Origin: Mycobacterium szulgai
GTDB lineage: Bacteria; Actinomycetota; Actinomycetes; Mycobacteriales; Mycobacteriaceae
Assembly: GCF_002116635.1 (NCBI RefSeq)
Contig: NZ_LQPW01000120.1
Coordinates: forward strand, 62,001 to 126,000
Length of the DNA stretch: 64,000 nucleotides
Direction of reading: 5' to 3'
The position numbers were made by a program, and so were the translations under genes. Under the pieces are notes generated by a model. The model did not search any database. It was not told the origin of the DNA and was given only the letters and a program-made list of their open reading frames with translations. This document shows positions 1-7,716 of this stretch, piece by piece (position 1 is the first letter of the stretch; every line of letters starts with the position of its first letter).

Positions 1-1
1 G

Positions 2-547
2 GGAGTGCTGCTGGACAACATTGCGGTGGTTTTGGCGCTAGCAGGAGTGGTGGGCGTGGTGGGGGCGGGACTCGCCGTGGGCGGGGTTGTGGCCGCCGGA
101 ATCGGCGCGGGGATCGCGGTTCCGATCGCTGTGCCGCTGGGCGTGGCGGGCGGCGGCGACTATTTGTCGCGCCGGGACCACGATTGCGCGGACGCCGACG
201 AGGCGACCACCCCGCGGACGGCAGCCGAGACGATAACGGCGCCCACTAACGAGGCAATGACGCCGAACAAGGGCGAAGGTATCGATGCCGCTGCCGCTGG
301 GAAGTATCCGTCGGAAACGCAGTCGGCAACTCCGGCAGCGACATCGGACTCGGATCGGTGTGCCGGCGTCTTGGGGTTTACCGGAACTAGCGGCAAGGAG
401 GCTGTCGGCGCGCCGGCCGGCCTAGCCACCCTCGATGGCGCTGATGGGTTTGGCGATGGTCCGCGGGTTCCAATGCTGCCAGCTAGTTGGGACGCGGATG
501 TGATCGGAACGACGATCGACAGGGAGTTGGTGAGCTTAACGGCATGA
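2..547 (+). CDS. PPE family protein, PPW subfamily, C-terminal part (5' end outside window)
   Basis: The reading frame is open from the left edge, so the gene begins upstream. The visible part starts with a long Gly/Ala/Val hydrophobic stretch, continues through a polar low-complexity linker, and ends (about 60 residues before the stop) with the motif GFTGT...AGLATL...PRVPMLPASWD. That motif is the PPW signature of PPE proteins such as those next to esxG/esxH and esxS/esxR. PPE proteins are exported by type VII secretion, usually as a pair with a PE protein. The gene lies 48 bp upstream of an EsxG-type gene on the same strand, which is the order PPE-esxS-esxR. The N-terminal PPE domain cannot be seen here. 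Confidence 0.8.
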   Translation, partial: GVLLDNIAVVLALAGVVGVVGAGLAVGGVVAAGIGAGIAVPIAVPLGVAGGGDYLSRRDHDCADADEATTPRTAAETITAPTNEAMTPNKGEGIDAAAAGKYPSETQSATPAATSDSDRCAGVLGFTGTSGKEAVGAPAGLATLDGADGFGDGPRVPMLPASWDADVIGTTIDRELVSLTA

Positions 548-595
548 CGGTAGCCACTTGCTAAACCGAAATTGCACAACGGAAAAGGAGTTTCT

Positions 596-889
596 GTGAG
601 CTTATTGGATGCACACATTCCGCAGTTGGTCGCTTCGCAGTCGGCATTTGCCGATAAGGCCGGGTTGATGCGTCACACCATCGGTGAGGCTGAGCAGTCG
701 GCGATGTCGGCGCAGGCGTTTCACCAAGGAGAAGCCGCGGCGGCGTTTCAGAGCGCTCACGCCCGATTTGTCGCGGCGGCGGCCAAGGTCAATAGCTTGC
801 TGGACGTCGCTCAAGCGAACCTTGGCGACGCAGCGGGCACCTACGTCGCGGCTGATGCGGCGGCCGCATCCAGCTACACCGGCTTCTGA
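596..889 (+). CDS. esxS: EsxG/EsxS-type WXG100 secreted protein
   Basis: The 97-residue product starts MSLLDAHIPQLVASQSAF and ends SSYTGF, nearly identical to EsxG and EsxS of M. tuberculosis, and has the same length. The GTG start at 596 is chosen because AAAAGGAG lies 5 bp upstream. The protein forms a helical-hairpin heterodimer with the EsxH-type partner encoded next and is secreted by a type VII system (ESX-3 for EsxG). No ESX-3 core gene (eccC, espG3, mycP) is present, so the pair is more like the orphan esxS/esxR locus than the esxGH core locus. The name is a choice between close paralogues. Confidence 0.9.
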   Translation: MSLLDAHIPQLVASQSAFADKAGLMRHTIGEAEQSAMSAQAFHQGEAAAAFQSAHARFVAAAAKVNSLLDVAQANLGDAAGTYVAADAAAASSYTGF

Positions 890-921
890 GATTCCCGGCG
901 CAAATAGCGAAAGGACCTGTG

Positions 922-1212
922 ATGGCGCAGATTATGTACAACTACCCGGCGATGATGGCGCATGCCGGGAACATGTCGGGCTATGCCGGCACGTTGCAAA
1001 CCTTGGGTGCCGATATCGCGAGCGAACAGGCTGCCCTGTCCAACGCCTGGCAGGGTGATACCGGTATGACGTATCAGGGCTGGCAGACGCAATGGAATCA
1101 GGCTCTGGAAGACCTGGTGCGGGCCTACCACTCGATGGCAAGCACCCACGAATCCAACACCATGGCCATGATGGCTCGTGACCAGGCCGAAGCCGCGAAA
1201 TGGGGTGCCTGA
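922..1212 (+). CDS. esxR: EsxH/EsxR-type WXG100 secreted protein (TB10.4 family)
   Basis: The 96-residue protein begins MAQIMYNYPAMMAHAG and keeps the central W-Q-G turn (NAWQGDTG near residue 43) and the tail AMMARDQAEAAKWGA typical of TB10.4. The ATG at 922 has GAAAGGA 6 bp upstream; a GTG directly before it would add one residue. It lies 32 bp after the EsxG-type partner and is surely co-transcribed with it. In M. tuberculosis EsxG-EsxH carries zinc-binding histidines and acts in iron acquisition and ESCRT interference; whether this orphan copy does the same cannot be told from sequence. A hairpin follows the stop codon. Confidence 0.92.
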   Translation: MAQIMYNYPAMMAHAGNMSGYAGTLQTLGADIASEQAALSNAWQGDTGMTYQGWQTQWNQALEDLVRAYHSMASTHESNTMAMMARDQAEAAKWGA

Positions 1213-1244
1213 CAAGTACTGGTCACCAGACAGTGGACTATCGA

Positions 1245-1278
1245 CAGAACCGCTGCGGGAACATCCGCAGCGGTTCTG
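1245..1278 (+). terminator. hairpin after the esx pair
   Basis: Perfect inverted repeat with 14-bp arms (CAGAACCGCTGCGG / CCGCAGCGGTTCTG) and a 6-nt loop, starting 33 bp after the esxR-type stop codon. There is no U-tract after the stem, as is usual for mycobacterial hairpins. It most likely ends the PPE-esx transcript. Confidence 0.7.
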
Positions 1279-1834
1279 CGCATCAACATCAATGACGGGT
1301 TGCCGCAGGCCGTAGCGGCGGTTCAGTCCCACCCGGCACGGGAGAGCGCCACCCGGTGGTAGTGCGCCGCTGCGTGGTCTGATCCCGCGGCACGGCAATC
1401 ACAACAAGACGCTCACGGCGTTGGATCCGTTCTCGACATAGCCACTAGGGGGCATGCACGCTTGCCCGGCGACGTGCAGGACAATCCGGATTTCGCGAAC
1501 TGTCGGGGGCCTGGGCGCGGGAATTGCTATAGCAGAACACATTTGATGCTCCAGTCTGGCTAAATTTCAGTCACGGATCCGCTGACAGGCTCATTTCCTT
1601 CAAAGACACGCCTCGGCGGGCGCTCCGGTAACAACCGATACCTATTGCATCGCAATGGTTTTCAACACGCTGGATGCTCTTCCCTCCCGAACGCGTCTGA
1701 TTGCAAATCGATGCTGTTGCAGCATGGAGACAGACGTGCAACGACTCATCACGACGACCGAGAATATCGATAACGTATGGCTGCCAACGGATTACAGAAA
1801 GGCGGCAGCATTGTTCGGCAACACGTTCGGGGGA
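1279..1834. other. intergenic region without a supported gene
   Basis: Between the esx hairpin and the Tat-type start of the next gene I see no reading frame with a recognisable product. The frame of the downstream lipase is open back to 1655 and has alternative ATG codons at 1655 and 1724, but neither has a good ribosome binding site. The part before 1600 may be decayed coding DNA, but nothing in it can be named. Confidence 0.4.
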
Positions 1835-2704
1835 ATGGCGCGTCGGGAGTTTCTCGCAGGTGCCGCTTTGGCCGGCAGCATCGGAGTCCTCGCGCCGTGG
1901 GCTGGTCCGGTAATCGGCACCGCCCGCGCAGTTGGTCCAGAACGGGACTCGGGTTTCGATCCCAAGTTTGCTCTTGAGGTGACTCTTCCCCTAGCCCTCG
2001 CGGCCTATGCGGTGGCGGACTGCAATACGGTGCCCCTGCCGCCGGGATACGTTCAGACAGCAGTAATCAAAGTCGACGTCGGCGCTGGCTCAAAGACCGC
2101 CGAGCGTCATCCAGAAGTAACGGCAATTGCGTTCAACGCCTCGATATTTGGGATGATGGGCCGCAACGCGACTACGCGTACTGCCTTTGTGGCGTTTCGT
2201 GGCACCGTTACCTTTGACGACGTGATAACGGATTTCGGCGCAATCCCGGAGCCATACGTTGAGCTCCCCAAATTCGGGTGCGTACACTCTGGCTTCCAGA
2301 CCGTTTACCAGCTGGTCCGGGAGAGTGTCGTCAAGAATATTTCGGCCGCGGTCCAAGGATGCGACAGGTTGCTGGTCATCGGGCATAGTCTCGGCGCAGC
2401 CCTCGCGGTACTCGCTGCTCCCGATATTTTCCTGAATATGCAGCCGATTCAACTAGGTACCACTACCTTTGCCGGGCCAACAGCAGGGCTGGGTGACTTC
2501 ACCAAAGCCTTCAACAATGCCATCCAAAGCTGTTTTCGAGTAGTGAATTTCCTCGACCTTGTGCCATACGTACCCCCATGGCCTTACATCCACGTAGGCA
2601 ACCCAATTTGCGTTGACAGCGGTGGGTCGATCGATCCGCTATGGCGTCACAGCCTTTATGCCTATCAGGCCGGGCTGGAAAAACTCAGCAGGCCTGCGAC
2701 CTGA
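1835..2704 (+). CDS. Tat-exported class 3 lipase-like alpha/beta hydrolase
   Basis: The product resembles class 3 (fungal-type) lipases. It has FRGT after the first core strand and the nucleophile elbow GHSLG (serine codon at 2387), followed by a second acid/His region ending in WRHSLYAY. From the ATG at 1835 the protein opens with ARREFLAGAALAG, a twin-arginine motif and hydrophobic core, ending in an Ala-rich cleavage region, so export by Tat is likely. The same frame extends upstream to ATG codons at 1724 and 1655; the later start is preferred because it places the twin arginines at the N-terminus, although GGGGG lies very close to that ATG. Likely role is hydrolysis of an extracellular lipid or ester. 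Codon use is somewhat less GC-rich than the neighbours. Confidence 0.7.
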   Translation: MARREFLAGAALAGSIGVLAPWAGPVIGTARAVGPERDSGFDPKFALEVTLPLALAAYAVADCNTVPLPPGYVQTAVIKVDVGAGSKTAERHPEVTAIAFNASIFGMMGRNATTRTAFVAFRGTVTFDDVITDFGAIPEPYVELPKFGCVHSGFQTVYQLVRESVVKNISAAVQGCDRLLVIGHSLGAALAVLAAPDIFLNMQPIQLGTTTFAGPTAGLGDFTKAFNNAIQSCFRVVNFLDLVPYVPPWPYIHVGNPICVDSGGSIDPLWRHSLYAYQAGLEKLSRPAT

Positions 2705-2758
2705 TTGGCTGGTGCCGACGGCTGGCAGGTTTCGCCGCCAGCCATCGTTAGAAGCCAT

Positions 2759-4012
2759 TTAGTCGAGAACCCGCCGTTCCGCCTGGCCCCTGTCGCCCCC
2801 GATATCGACCGGTGCCCGCTCGAAGCCGCCCGCCCCGGCGGTGGCGCCAGTCTCGTCGTCCTTCCCGGCGTCGTCGACCAGGCGGCCGCGCTGTTGACCG
2901 CCTTGCTGGGCCATCGAGACGACCTGGTTCGTTTGCCCGCTGATCATGCCGGCTATGTTGCCCTGCAATCCATTTGCCGACGAGACTTGGCTCAGCTGTT
3001 GCATGGTTGCGGTGAGTTCACCCACTCCGGGCAGTTGAACAAAGCTGAGCAGCTCGCTGAAATTCAGACTCGGTAGTCCAGCGAAGCCGCCCAAGAAATC
3101 CGGCAATCCGGCCAAATCGATCCACGTCGGCAACTTGCCCAAGCTGCCGACCCCCGGGAGCAAGCTAGCCAAGCCAGGCAGGCCGGGAAAGAAGTCTGGA
3201 ATGGTCGGCAGGCCAGGCAGGTTCGGGAATCCTGGGATGGGCGACGGGAAAGTCGGCCAGTTGAACTCGGGAAGGCCCGGGATAGACGGCCACTGAAATT
3301 CCGGTAGGCCCGGGATCGGCAAGTTGAAGTCCGGTCGGCCGGGGGCCGGTGGCCAGGTGAATTCGGGCAGGCCGGGGATATTCGGAAGACCGGGGATGGG
3401 TATCTCGGGCAATTTGGGTGGCCACGAGATTTCCGGTAAGCCCGGGATCGGCAGATTGGGCAGACCGGGAAATGTCGGCAGGGTCATCGTGATCTCGATT
3501 AGGCGGCCGAGCAACCCTTTAAGGTTGGTCGTGTTGTGCATCGTCATGAGCGTCAAATAGAGCAGCGCACCGCCAACGACGGACATTGCCGTCCCGCATG
3601 CTGGTACTGCGAGCGCCAGCGACACCGCCTTGCCAACGAGGGGTACCTTCTCGGCCTTCTTGCAAGCCTTGCGGACGGCGCTGACCGTCTTGTGCATTGC
3701 AGACAGGACCTTGCGGGTGTCTGAGATGTACCTGGCCTGATTTGAAACAAGATTCCCGGTCAAGCGATCGATGTCGCCAAGCGCCTTGGTGCGCAGCTGC
3801 TGACCGACGTTTTGCTTCATGTAGGCGTCAGCTGCATCACCGATCCAGTTGGTACCGGGAATGGCCAGGCCCATCTTGTCGCTGATCTGTTTGAACAGCG
3901 ACGAGCTGGACCCAAAAATATCGCCATTATCAGGTACCCCGCCGCCGAGCGAGGCCAACAGCCCGGAAATAATGTTGGTGGTTTTATCGCAGAGCTCGGT
4001 TCCTGACCCCAT
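2759..4012 (-). CDS. EspA/EspE-family secreted protein with proline-rich repeat region
   Basis: The 417-residue protein starts MGSGTELCDKTTNIISGLL with AAGGA 8 bp before the ATG. The N-terminal half matches EspA: PDNGDIFGSSSSLFK, then NWIGDAADAYM (a W-x-G helical turn), a basic KVPLVGKAVSLALAVPACGTAMSV-type segment (shown only in part) and a hydrophobic helix. The central region (about residues 180-320) is a tandem series of units of the type IPGLPEFxWP. The C-terminus ends ERAPVDIGG, as in EspA. EspA in M. tuberculosis is co-secreted with EsxA/EsxB by ESX-1 and affects wall integrity. Here the gene is 61 bp downstream of an adenylate cyclase gene on the same strand, with no EspC or EspD partner next to it. 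The proline-rich repeats are unlike EspA itself. Confidence 0.8.
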   Translation of the reverse strand: MGSGTELCDKTTNIISGLLASLGGGVPDNGDIFGSSSSLFKQISDKMGLAIPGTNWIGDAADAYMKQNVGQQLRTKALGDIDRLTGNLVSNQARYISDTRKVLSAMHKTVSAVRKACKKAEKVPLVGKAVSLALAVPACGTAMSVVGGALLYLTLMTMHNTTNLKGLLGRLIEITMTLPTFPGLPNLPIPGLPEISWPPKLPEIPIPGLPNIPGLPEFTWPPAPGRPDFNLPIPGLPEFQWPSIPGLPEFNWPTFPSPIPGFPNLPGLPTIPDFFPGLPGLASLLPGVGSLGKLPTWIDLAGLPDFLGGFAGLPSLNFSELLSFVQLPGVGELTATMQQLSQVSSANGLQGNIAGMISGQTNQVVSMAQQGGQQRGRLVDDAGKDDETGATAGAGGFERAPVDIGGDRGQAERRVLD

Positions 4013-4073
4013 TTTGCGTTCCTTACTTCGGTATCTTGTGCGGTCTGTAGTTGCGTGAGAGGTGCTGGCTATT

Positions 4074-5648
4074 TCAATTCGGGCATATCTCGCCGTTCGA
4101 CTGGGACAACATCGCCAGCCACTCGTGTGACACCGCCCTCGGTCGGGCGAGTTGTCTGGGTCGGTCGAGGCCGCGCAGCACCGCTTGGTTGGCCACTTCC
4201 CAAAAGAGCCTCTCGTGTGCAGCACTTGCCTGCACCGCTTCGGCCGACGCCAGGATGTGGTGCGGGTCAGTCTTCGCAAGCTCGCACAGCCGGGCAGCCA
4301 CGTTGACCGGCTCGCCGATCACGGTGTATTCGAACCGTTCGTAAGCACCGACATTGCCCGCCAATACCGTTCCGGCGGCAACACCGATGCCCACCTGGCA
4401 TTCGGGCACCTCGGCGGCCAGCCGCTGTGCGATCGCACGTGCGGTTTCCAGCGCGTCGGATTCGGGTGAAGCAACCCGCACTGGAGCTCCGAAGACAACC
4501 AGAGTTCCGTCACCCTGGAACTTGTTTATCAGGCCTTGCCGGCTGTTGACCTCCTCGACGATCGCAGTGAAGAGGCGGTTGAGCAGACCCACAACCTCGA
4601 ACGGCGGTCTGGACGTGACCAAGCGCGTGGAACCGATGATGTCGACGAAAAGTACTGCCACATGGCGTTCCTCGCCGCCGAGCTCAACCTGCTGCTGCTC
4701 GGCAGCTGCGGCGACGTCGCGTCCGACATGCCGGCCGAACAAGTCGCGGACGCGCTCCCGTTGCCGCAGCCCTTCTACCATCGCGTTAAACCCACGCTGC
4801 AGCTCGCCAACCTCAGAGCCGTCGAAAACCTCCAGCCGGCAATCTAAGTCGCCGGCTTCCACCCGTTGCAGTGCCAAACTGACGACCCGGACCGATGTCG
4901 CGGTTAGCCACCCGGCGATGAGGTTCGACACCAACCCGAAGATGAACGCCGCCACTCCGAGCAGCAACACGATCAGGCCCTGTTCGGTGACGGTCATCTG
5001 CGTTTGTGACAGCGTAAACCACACGGCCGCAACGATTGCGATCAGCGGGCCTCCGGAGCCCAACAACCAAGACACTGTGGAACGACCCATCACACCGGGA
5101 GCGAAGCGCCGCGCTGGCGGGCCGGCCTCGAGCGCCACCGCCGCCGCGGGCCTAAGCATCAACTCGGCGAAAAAGTAGCAGCTGGCTGACAAGATCATGC
5201 CGCTGAAGCTGATACCAAAGACCAATTTCGGTATGTAGCTATAGCTCACGCTGCCGAAGAGCGCAGCGAACAGACAGTTGCCGATCGTCCACAAAACCAC
5301 CGGAACCAGGGCCAATCGCCACGGCGCCAGGAAGGCATTGCGTTGGTCCCTCGGGGTCAGCGGCTGATCCCCTGTCTTCCAGCGCAATTCGCCCAGAATG
5401 CGCCTGGTCATCCACAACCAGCCCAGTGCGATGGCCGCTATGACATAGAGCGGAGCGACCTCCTCGGAGATCCACGCGACGCGCGGCGCAAAGACATTGG
5501 GCGCTGGGATGGCAACAGTGACAAACAGCAGCACCAAGCCGATGCCAAGCAGATTCGTGATGATGAGGAATGCGAAGAGCACCGGGCGCGTGATGGGCAA
5601 ATCGTCCGACGGCACCACGGCCTTGTGCACGAACCTTGGCAACCTCAT
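4074..5648 (-). CDS. membrane class III adenylate cyclase with HAMP domain (Rv1318c family)
   Basis: From the ATG at 5648 the product has 524 residues, close to the 541 of Rv1318c. It has six hydrophobic segments in the first 290 residues, a HAMP segment ending SEVGELQRGFNAMV, the linker RERVRDLFGRHVG, and a class III cyclase domain. Visible catalytic elements are FVDIIGSTRLV (metal Asp), INKFQGDGTLVVFGAP (adenine-selecting Lys and second Asp) and YTVIGEPVNVAARL. It makes cAMP from ATP at the inner membrane. The frame is open 101 codons upstream, but family alignment supports this start. Its ATG overlaps the stop of a possible 55-residue ORF, and an EspA-like gene follows 61 bp downstream, so the three may form an operon. 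Confidence 0.9.
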   Translation of the reverse strand: MRLPRFVHKAVVPSDDLPITRPVLFAFLIITNLLGIGLVLLFVTVAIPAPNVFAPRVAWISEEVAPLYVIAAIALGWLWMTRRILGELRWKTGDQPLTPRDQRNAFLAPWRLALVPVVLWTIGNCLFAALFGSVSYSYIPKLVFGISFSGMILSASCYFFAELMLRPAAAVALEAGPPARRFAPGVMGRSTVSWLLGSGGPLIAIVAAVWFTLSQTQMTVTEQGLIVLLLGVAAFIFGLVSNLIAGWLTATSVRVVSLALQRVEAGDLDCRLEVFDGSEVGELQRGFNAMVEGLRQRERVRDLFGRHVGRDVAAAAEQQQVELGGEERHVAVLFVDIIGSTRLVTSRPPFEVVGLLNRLFTAIVEEVNSRQGLINKFQGDGTLVVFGAPVRVASPESDALETARAIAQRLAAEVPECQVGIGVAAGTVLAGNVGAYERFEYTVIGEPVNVAARLCELAKTDPHHILASAEAVQASAAHERLFWEVANQAVLRGLDRPRQLARPRAVSHEWLAMLSQSNGEICPN

Positions 5649-5812
5649 GACCCTTGACTTCCTGGCGAGATGCTGGGACGGGTCCGCTTTGTCAAGAATA
5701 TGTACACCGGCTGCCACGAGAGTGACTGGGAAGGGACCGAATTCGGCTCGACGGTGCGAGTTCGCCGGATGGAAGCCGACGTCGCGTAATTCGCCGCCTT
5801 GATGCCTGGCAT
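5645..5812 (-). CDS. possible 55-residue protein translationally coupled to the cyclase
   Basis: A short frame starts at ATG 5812 (MPGIKAANYATSASIRR), with AAAGGA 10 bp and AGGAG 2 bp upstream, and its TGA overlaps the cyclase ATG in an ATGA arrangement. The product is polar with no recognised domain. The good ribosome binding sequence and stop-start overlap argue for translation; the lack of any known family and the fact that the cyclase frame is also open through the region argue against. It may serve only to couple translation to the cyclase. Confidence 0.35.
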   Translation of the reverse strand: MPGIKAANYATSASIRRTRTVEPNSVPSQSLSWQPVYIFLTKRTRPSISPGSQGS

Positions 5813-5921
5813 TGCTCCTATATCCTTTGTTTGTCTGTTCACGCATCTCAGCAGGTGCATTGCAACCGAACGCTGATGACGCGGATCGAGCCGGGACAAT
5901 CGATGGGGCCGGCTGTGCTAT

Positions 5922-5942
5922 ATATACCCTACCCCGGTATAT
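5922..5942. promoter_or_regulatory. inverted repeat ATATACC-N7-GGTATAT, CsoR/RicR-like operator
   Basis: Perfect 7-bp arms around a CTACCCC centre in a short AT-rich patch. The pattern resembles copper-responsive CsoR/RicR operators (TACCC...GGTA). It lies 110 bp upstream of the possible 55-residue ORF on the minus strand and 229 bp upstream of the leader ORF on the plus strand. No copper gene is recognised nearby, so the regulator assignment is tentative. Confidence 0.4.
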
Positions 5943-6170
5943 CAGATACACCTACGTGGTACGGGTCACAGAAGCCGTCCGGGAGTGGTGCCCCATCGGC
6001 AACAGGCCTAGTTGTTCCTCGGTCTCGCCGGCCATCCGCGCAACGCGTGGCGCGAGCCACCCGTCGTTCTCAACGTGGTGGGCGGCTCCTGGGCAAGGCG
6101 ATACTAGGTGGGTTACAGTATAGATTTCAGCAGTCGGACTGAGGTTGTCCAAGCTGCCGCAAGGAGCGAT

Positions 6171-6212
6171 ATGGCTAAAGCAACACCGGCATCAAGTTGG
6201 TCTAGGTGGTAG
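6171..6212 (+). CDS. possible 13-codon leader peptide before the hydrolase operon
   Basis: ATG at 6171 is preceded by a strong AAGGAG (6161-6166, spacing 4). The ORF encodes MAKATPASSWSRW and stops at TAG 6210-6212, two bases before the ATG of the hydrolase gene at 6215. The ribosome binding site belongs clearly to this short ORF rather than to the hydrolase, whose own start lacks one. It may be a leader that couples translation to the downstream gene. Confidence 0.5.
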   Translation: MAKATPASSWSRW

Positions 6213-6214
6213 GC

Positions 6215-7339
6215 ATGTCAACCACGACGCGCGCGCTGGATGTCGCACGCGAAGTGGCATTGGTCGTGCCGCGAACGCTGTCCGGTCTCAATCAGTCGAC
6301 CGGGTGGGTGCCGCACTCTACGCGCGGCGTTCGCCAGTTCGGTGAGGTTTTGTTGGACGAGCTTGTGCTGAGTGGCTTTTCGCTGCTCGGCAGTAACCTG
6401 CCAAAGGAGATGCGGCCAGTCGATGGCTGCACGGCGGCGGCCGAGGAATTGTCGGCGCTGGGCATCGATGGCGCGCATGCGGAGCCGGAACCGTTGCGGA
6501 TACGCGCGATACGCCGTCATCGGATCGGTGGTCTGGTGTACGAGCGGATGACATTCCACCACCAACCCACACTGCCGAAGACGCTGCAGGCCGCCGGCCT
6601 GGGTGGCCCGGCGACAGCGGTCGTCCACTTGTGCCGGCATCACGACGGGCCGCGGCCGTGGCTCGTGTGGGTACATGGTGCCGGTCAGGGCGGCCGGGAG
6701 GACCTGTTGCTGTCGCGCATCGACCGACTGCACCGCAAGCTGGGGTTCAATGTCGCGATGCCGGTGCAGCCGGGCCACGGTAGCCGGCGCCGGCAGTGGC
6801 CGCGCTATCCCGACATGGATCCGCTGGGCAATGTCGCGGGCATGATGCGGTCTGTGTCGGAGGTGCGTGCGGTGGTGCGCTGGGTGCAGCCCAAGGCGGC
6901 CGCGGTTGTGGTGGCGGGGATTTCGATGGGCAGCCCGGTGGCCGCGCTGGTGTCCCACTTGGAGCGCCAGGTCGACGCCGTCGCGCTGTATACCCCGATT
7001 CTGGGTCTTAATTCGATGATCGCGCGGCACCTGGGGCGCTGGGGTGCGTCCCGCAACGGATTCCGTGCGTTGCTGGAATCTCCTACGGTTTCACAGCTGA
7101 CCTCGGTGATCGATCCACTGGCGGTCGATCCGGCGCCGCCTCCGCACCGCCGGCTGATCGTCGGCGCTTGGCACGACCGAATGGCGATGCGCGAGCCCGC
7201 AATGGCGCTGCAGGAGCGCTGGGGTGGGCAACTGTACTGGTACGACGGCGGCCACGTCGGTCATGTGTTCTCCCAGCGCGTCCAGCAGGTCTCCGAGCGA
7301 TTCCTGCGCACGGTTGCCGAGGAAGCTGTGCACGAGTAA
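6215..7339 (+). CDS. alpha/beta hydrolase
   Basis: The 374-residue product has the alpha/beta hydrolase layout: VWVHGAGQGG (oxyanion region), a PGHGSRR loop, the nucleophile elbow GISMG (Ser237) and a C-terminal GGHVGH carrying the catalytic His. No signal peptide is seen. The ATG at 6215 is chosen over a GTG at 6206 because the 13-codon leader ends at 6212. The next gene starts inside this stop codon (TAATG), so the three genes from here to 8762 form one translationally coupled operon with a SnoaL-like protein and an F420-dependent oxidoreductase. This suggests a hydrolytic step in a catabolic pathway; the substrate is unknown. Confidence 0.85.
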   Translation: MSTTTRALDVAREVALVVPRTLSGLNQSTGWVPHSTRGVRQFGEVLLDELVLSGFSLLGSNLPKEMRPVDGCTAAAEELSALGIDGAHAEPEPLRIRAIRRHRIGGLVYERMTFHHQPTLPKTLQAAGLGGPATAVVHLCRHHDGPRPWLVWVHGAGQGGREDLLLSRIDRLHRKLGFNVAMPVQPGHGSRRRQWPRYPDMDPLGNVAGMMRSVSEVRAVVRWVQPKAAAVVVAGISMGSPVAALVSHLERQVDAVALYTPILGLNSMIARHLGRWGASRNGFRALLESPTVSQLTSVIDPLAVDPAPPPHRRLIVGAWHDRMAMREPAMALQERWGGQLYWYDGGHVGHVFSQRVQQVSERFLRTVAEEAVHE

Positions 7340-7716
7340 TGGCTACCTGGACCGCACGTGAGGTGGTCGAGCAGTACAACCTCGTGGTCTGGAACGAACG
7401 CGACCTGGGGCTGGCCCAGGAGTTGTTCGCCGACAACGTCGTTCGGCACGAGGTAGGTGCGGCACACACGCTCACCCGCGAGCAGGCCGTCAAGCGTGTT
7501 GAAGACACGTGGGCGCTGTTCGACAAGTTGCGCTTCGCGCTCAACATCGTAGTTACCGGTGACGACGGCGAGCACGTAACGATCGTGTACGACTCGACTA
7601 TGACCGGCAAAGACGGCACTGAAACAAGCATCGGCAGCATCGAGGTTTTTCGGGTTGTCGACGGGAAGATCACCGATGTCTGGAATTGCGGCTATCAGCA
7701 AGGGGTTTGGAAGTGA
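7339..7716 (+). CDS. SnoaL-like/NTF2-fold protein
   Basis: The 125-residue product starts MATWTAREVVEQYNLVVWNERD and shows the alpha+beta cone pattern of SnoaL-like proteins, with the typical NERDLGLAQELFADNVVRH opening and a final GKITDVWNC strand. The family includes polyketide cyclases, epoxide hydrolases and isomerases; the reaction cannot be told. Its ATG overlaps the TAA of the hydrolase gene, and its TGA overlaps the GTG of the next gene, so all three are co-translated. Confidence 0.85.
   Translation: MATWTAREVVEQYNLVVWNERDLGLAQELFADNVVRHEVGAAHTLTREQAVKRVEDTWALFDKLRFALNIVVTGDDGEHVTIVYDSTMTGKDGTETSIGSIEVFRVVDGKITDVWNCGYQQGVWK

Noticed and set aside
1279..1500. Possible remnant of another ESX gene after the esx hairpin
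   Set aside because: No stretch long enough to match a family could be read in any frame.
3190..3470. Tandem repeat array that looks like a CRISPR or minisatellite
   Set aside because: It lies fully inside the EspA-like gene and encodes proline-rich repeat units in one frame; unit lengths vary and there are no spacers.
4074..5951. Longer start for the adenylate cyclase (adds 101 residues)
   Set aside because: The extra N-terminus does not match Rv1318c-family proteins, and ATG 5648 gives their usual length.
5952..6152. 66-codon minus-strand frame between cyclase and hydrolase genes
   Set aside because: No ribosome binding site or domain; it overlaps the likely promoter region of the hydrolase operon.
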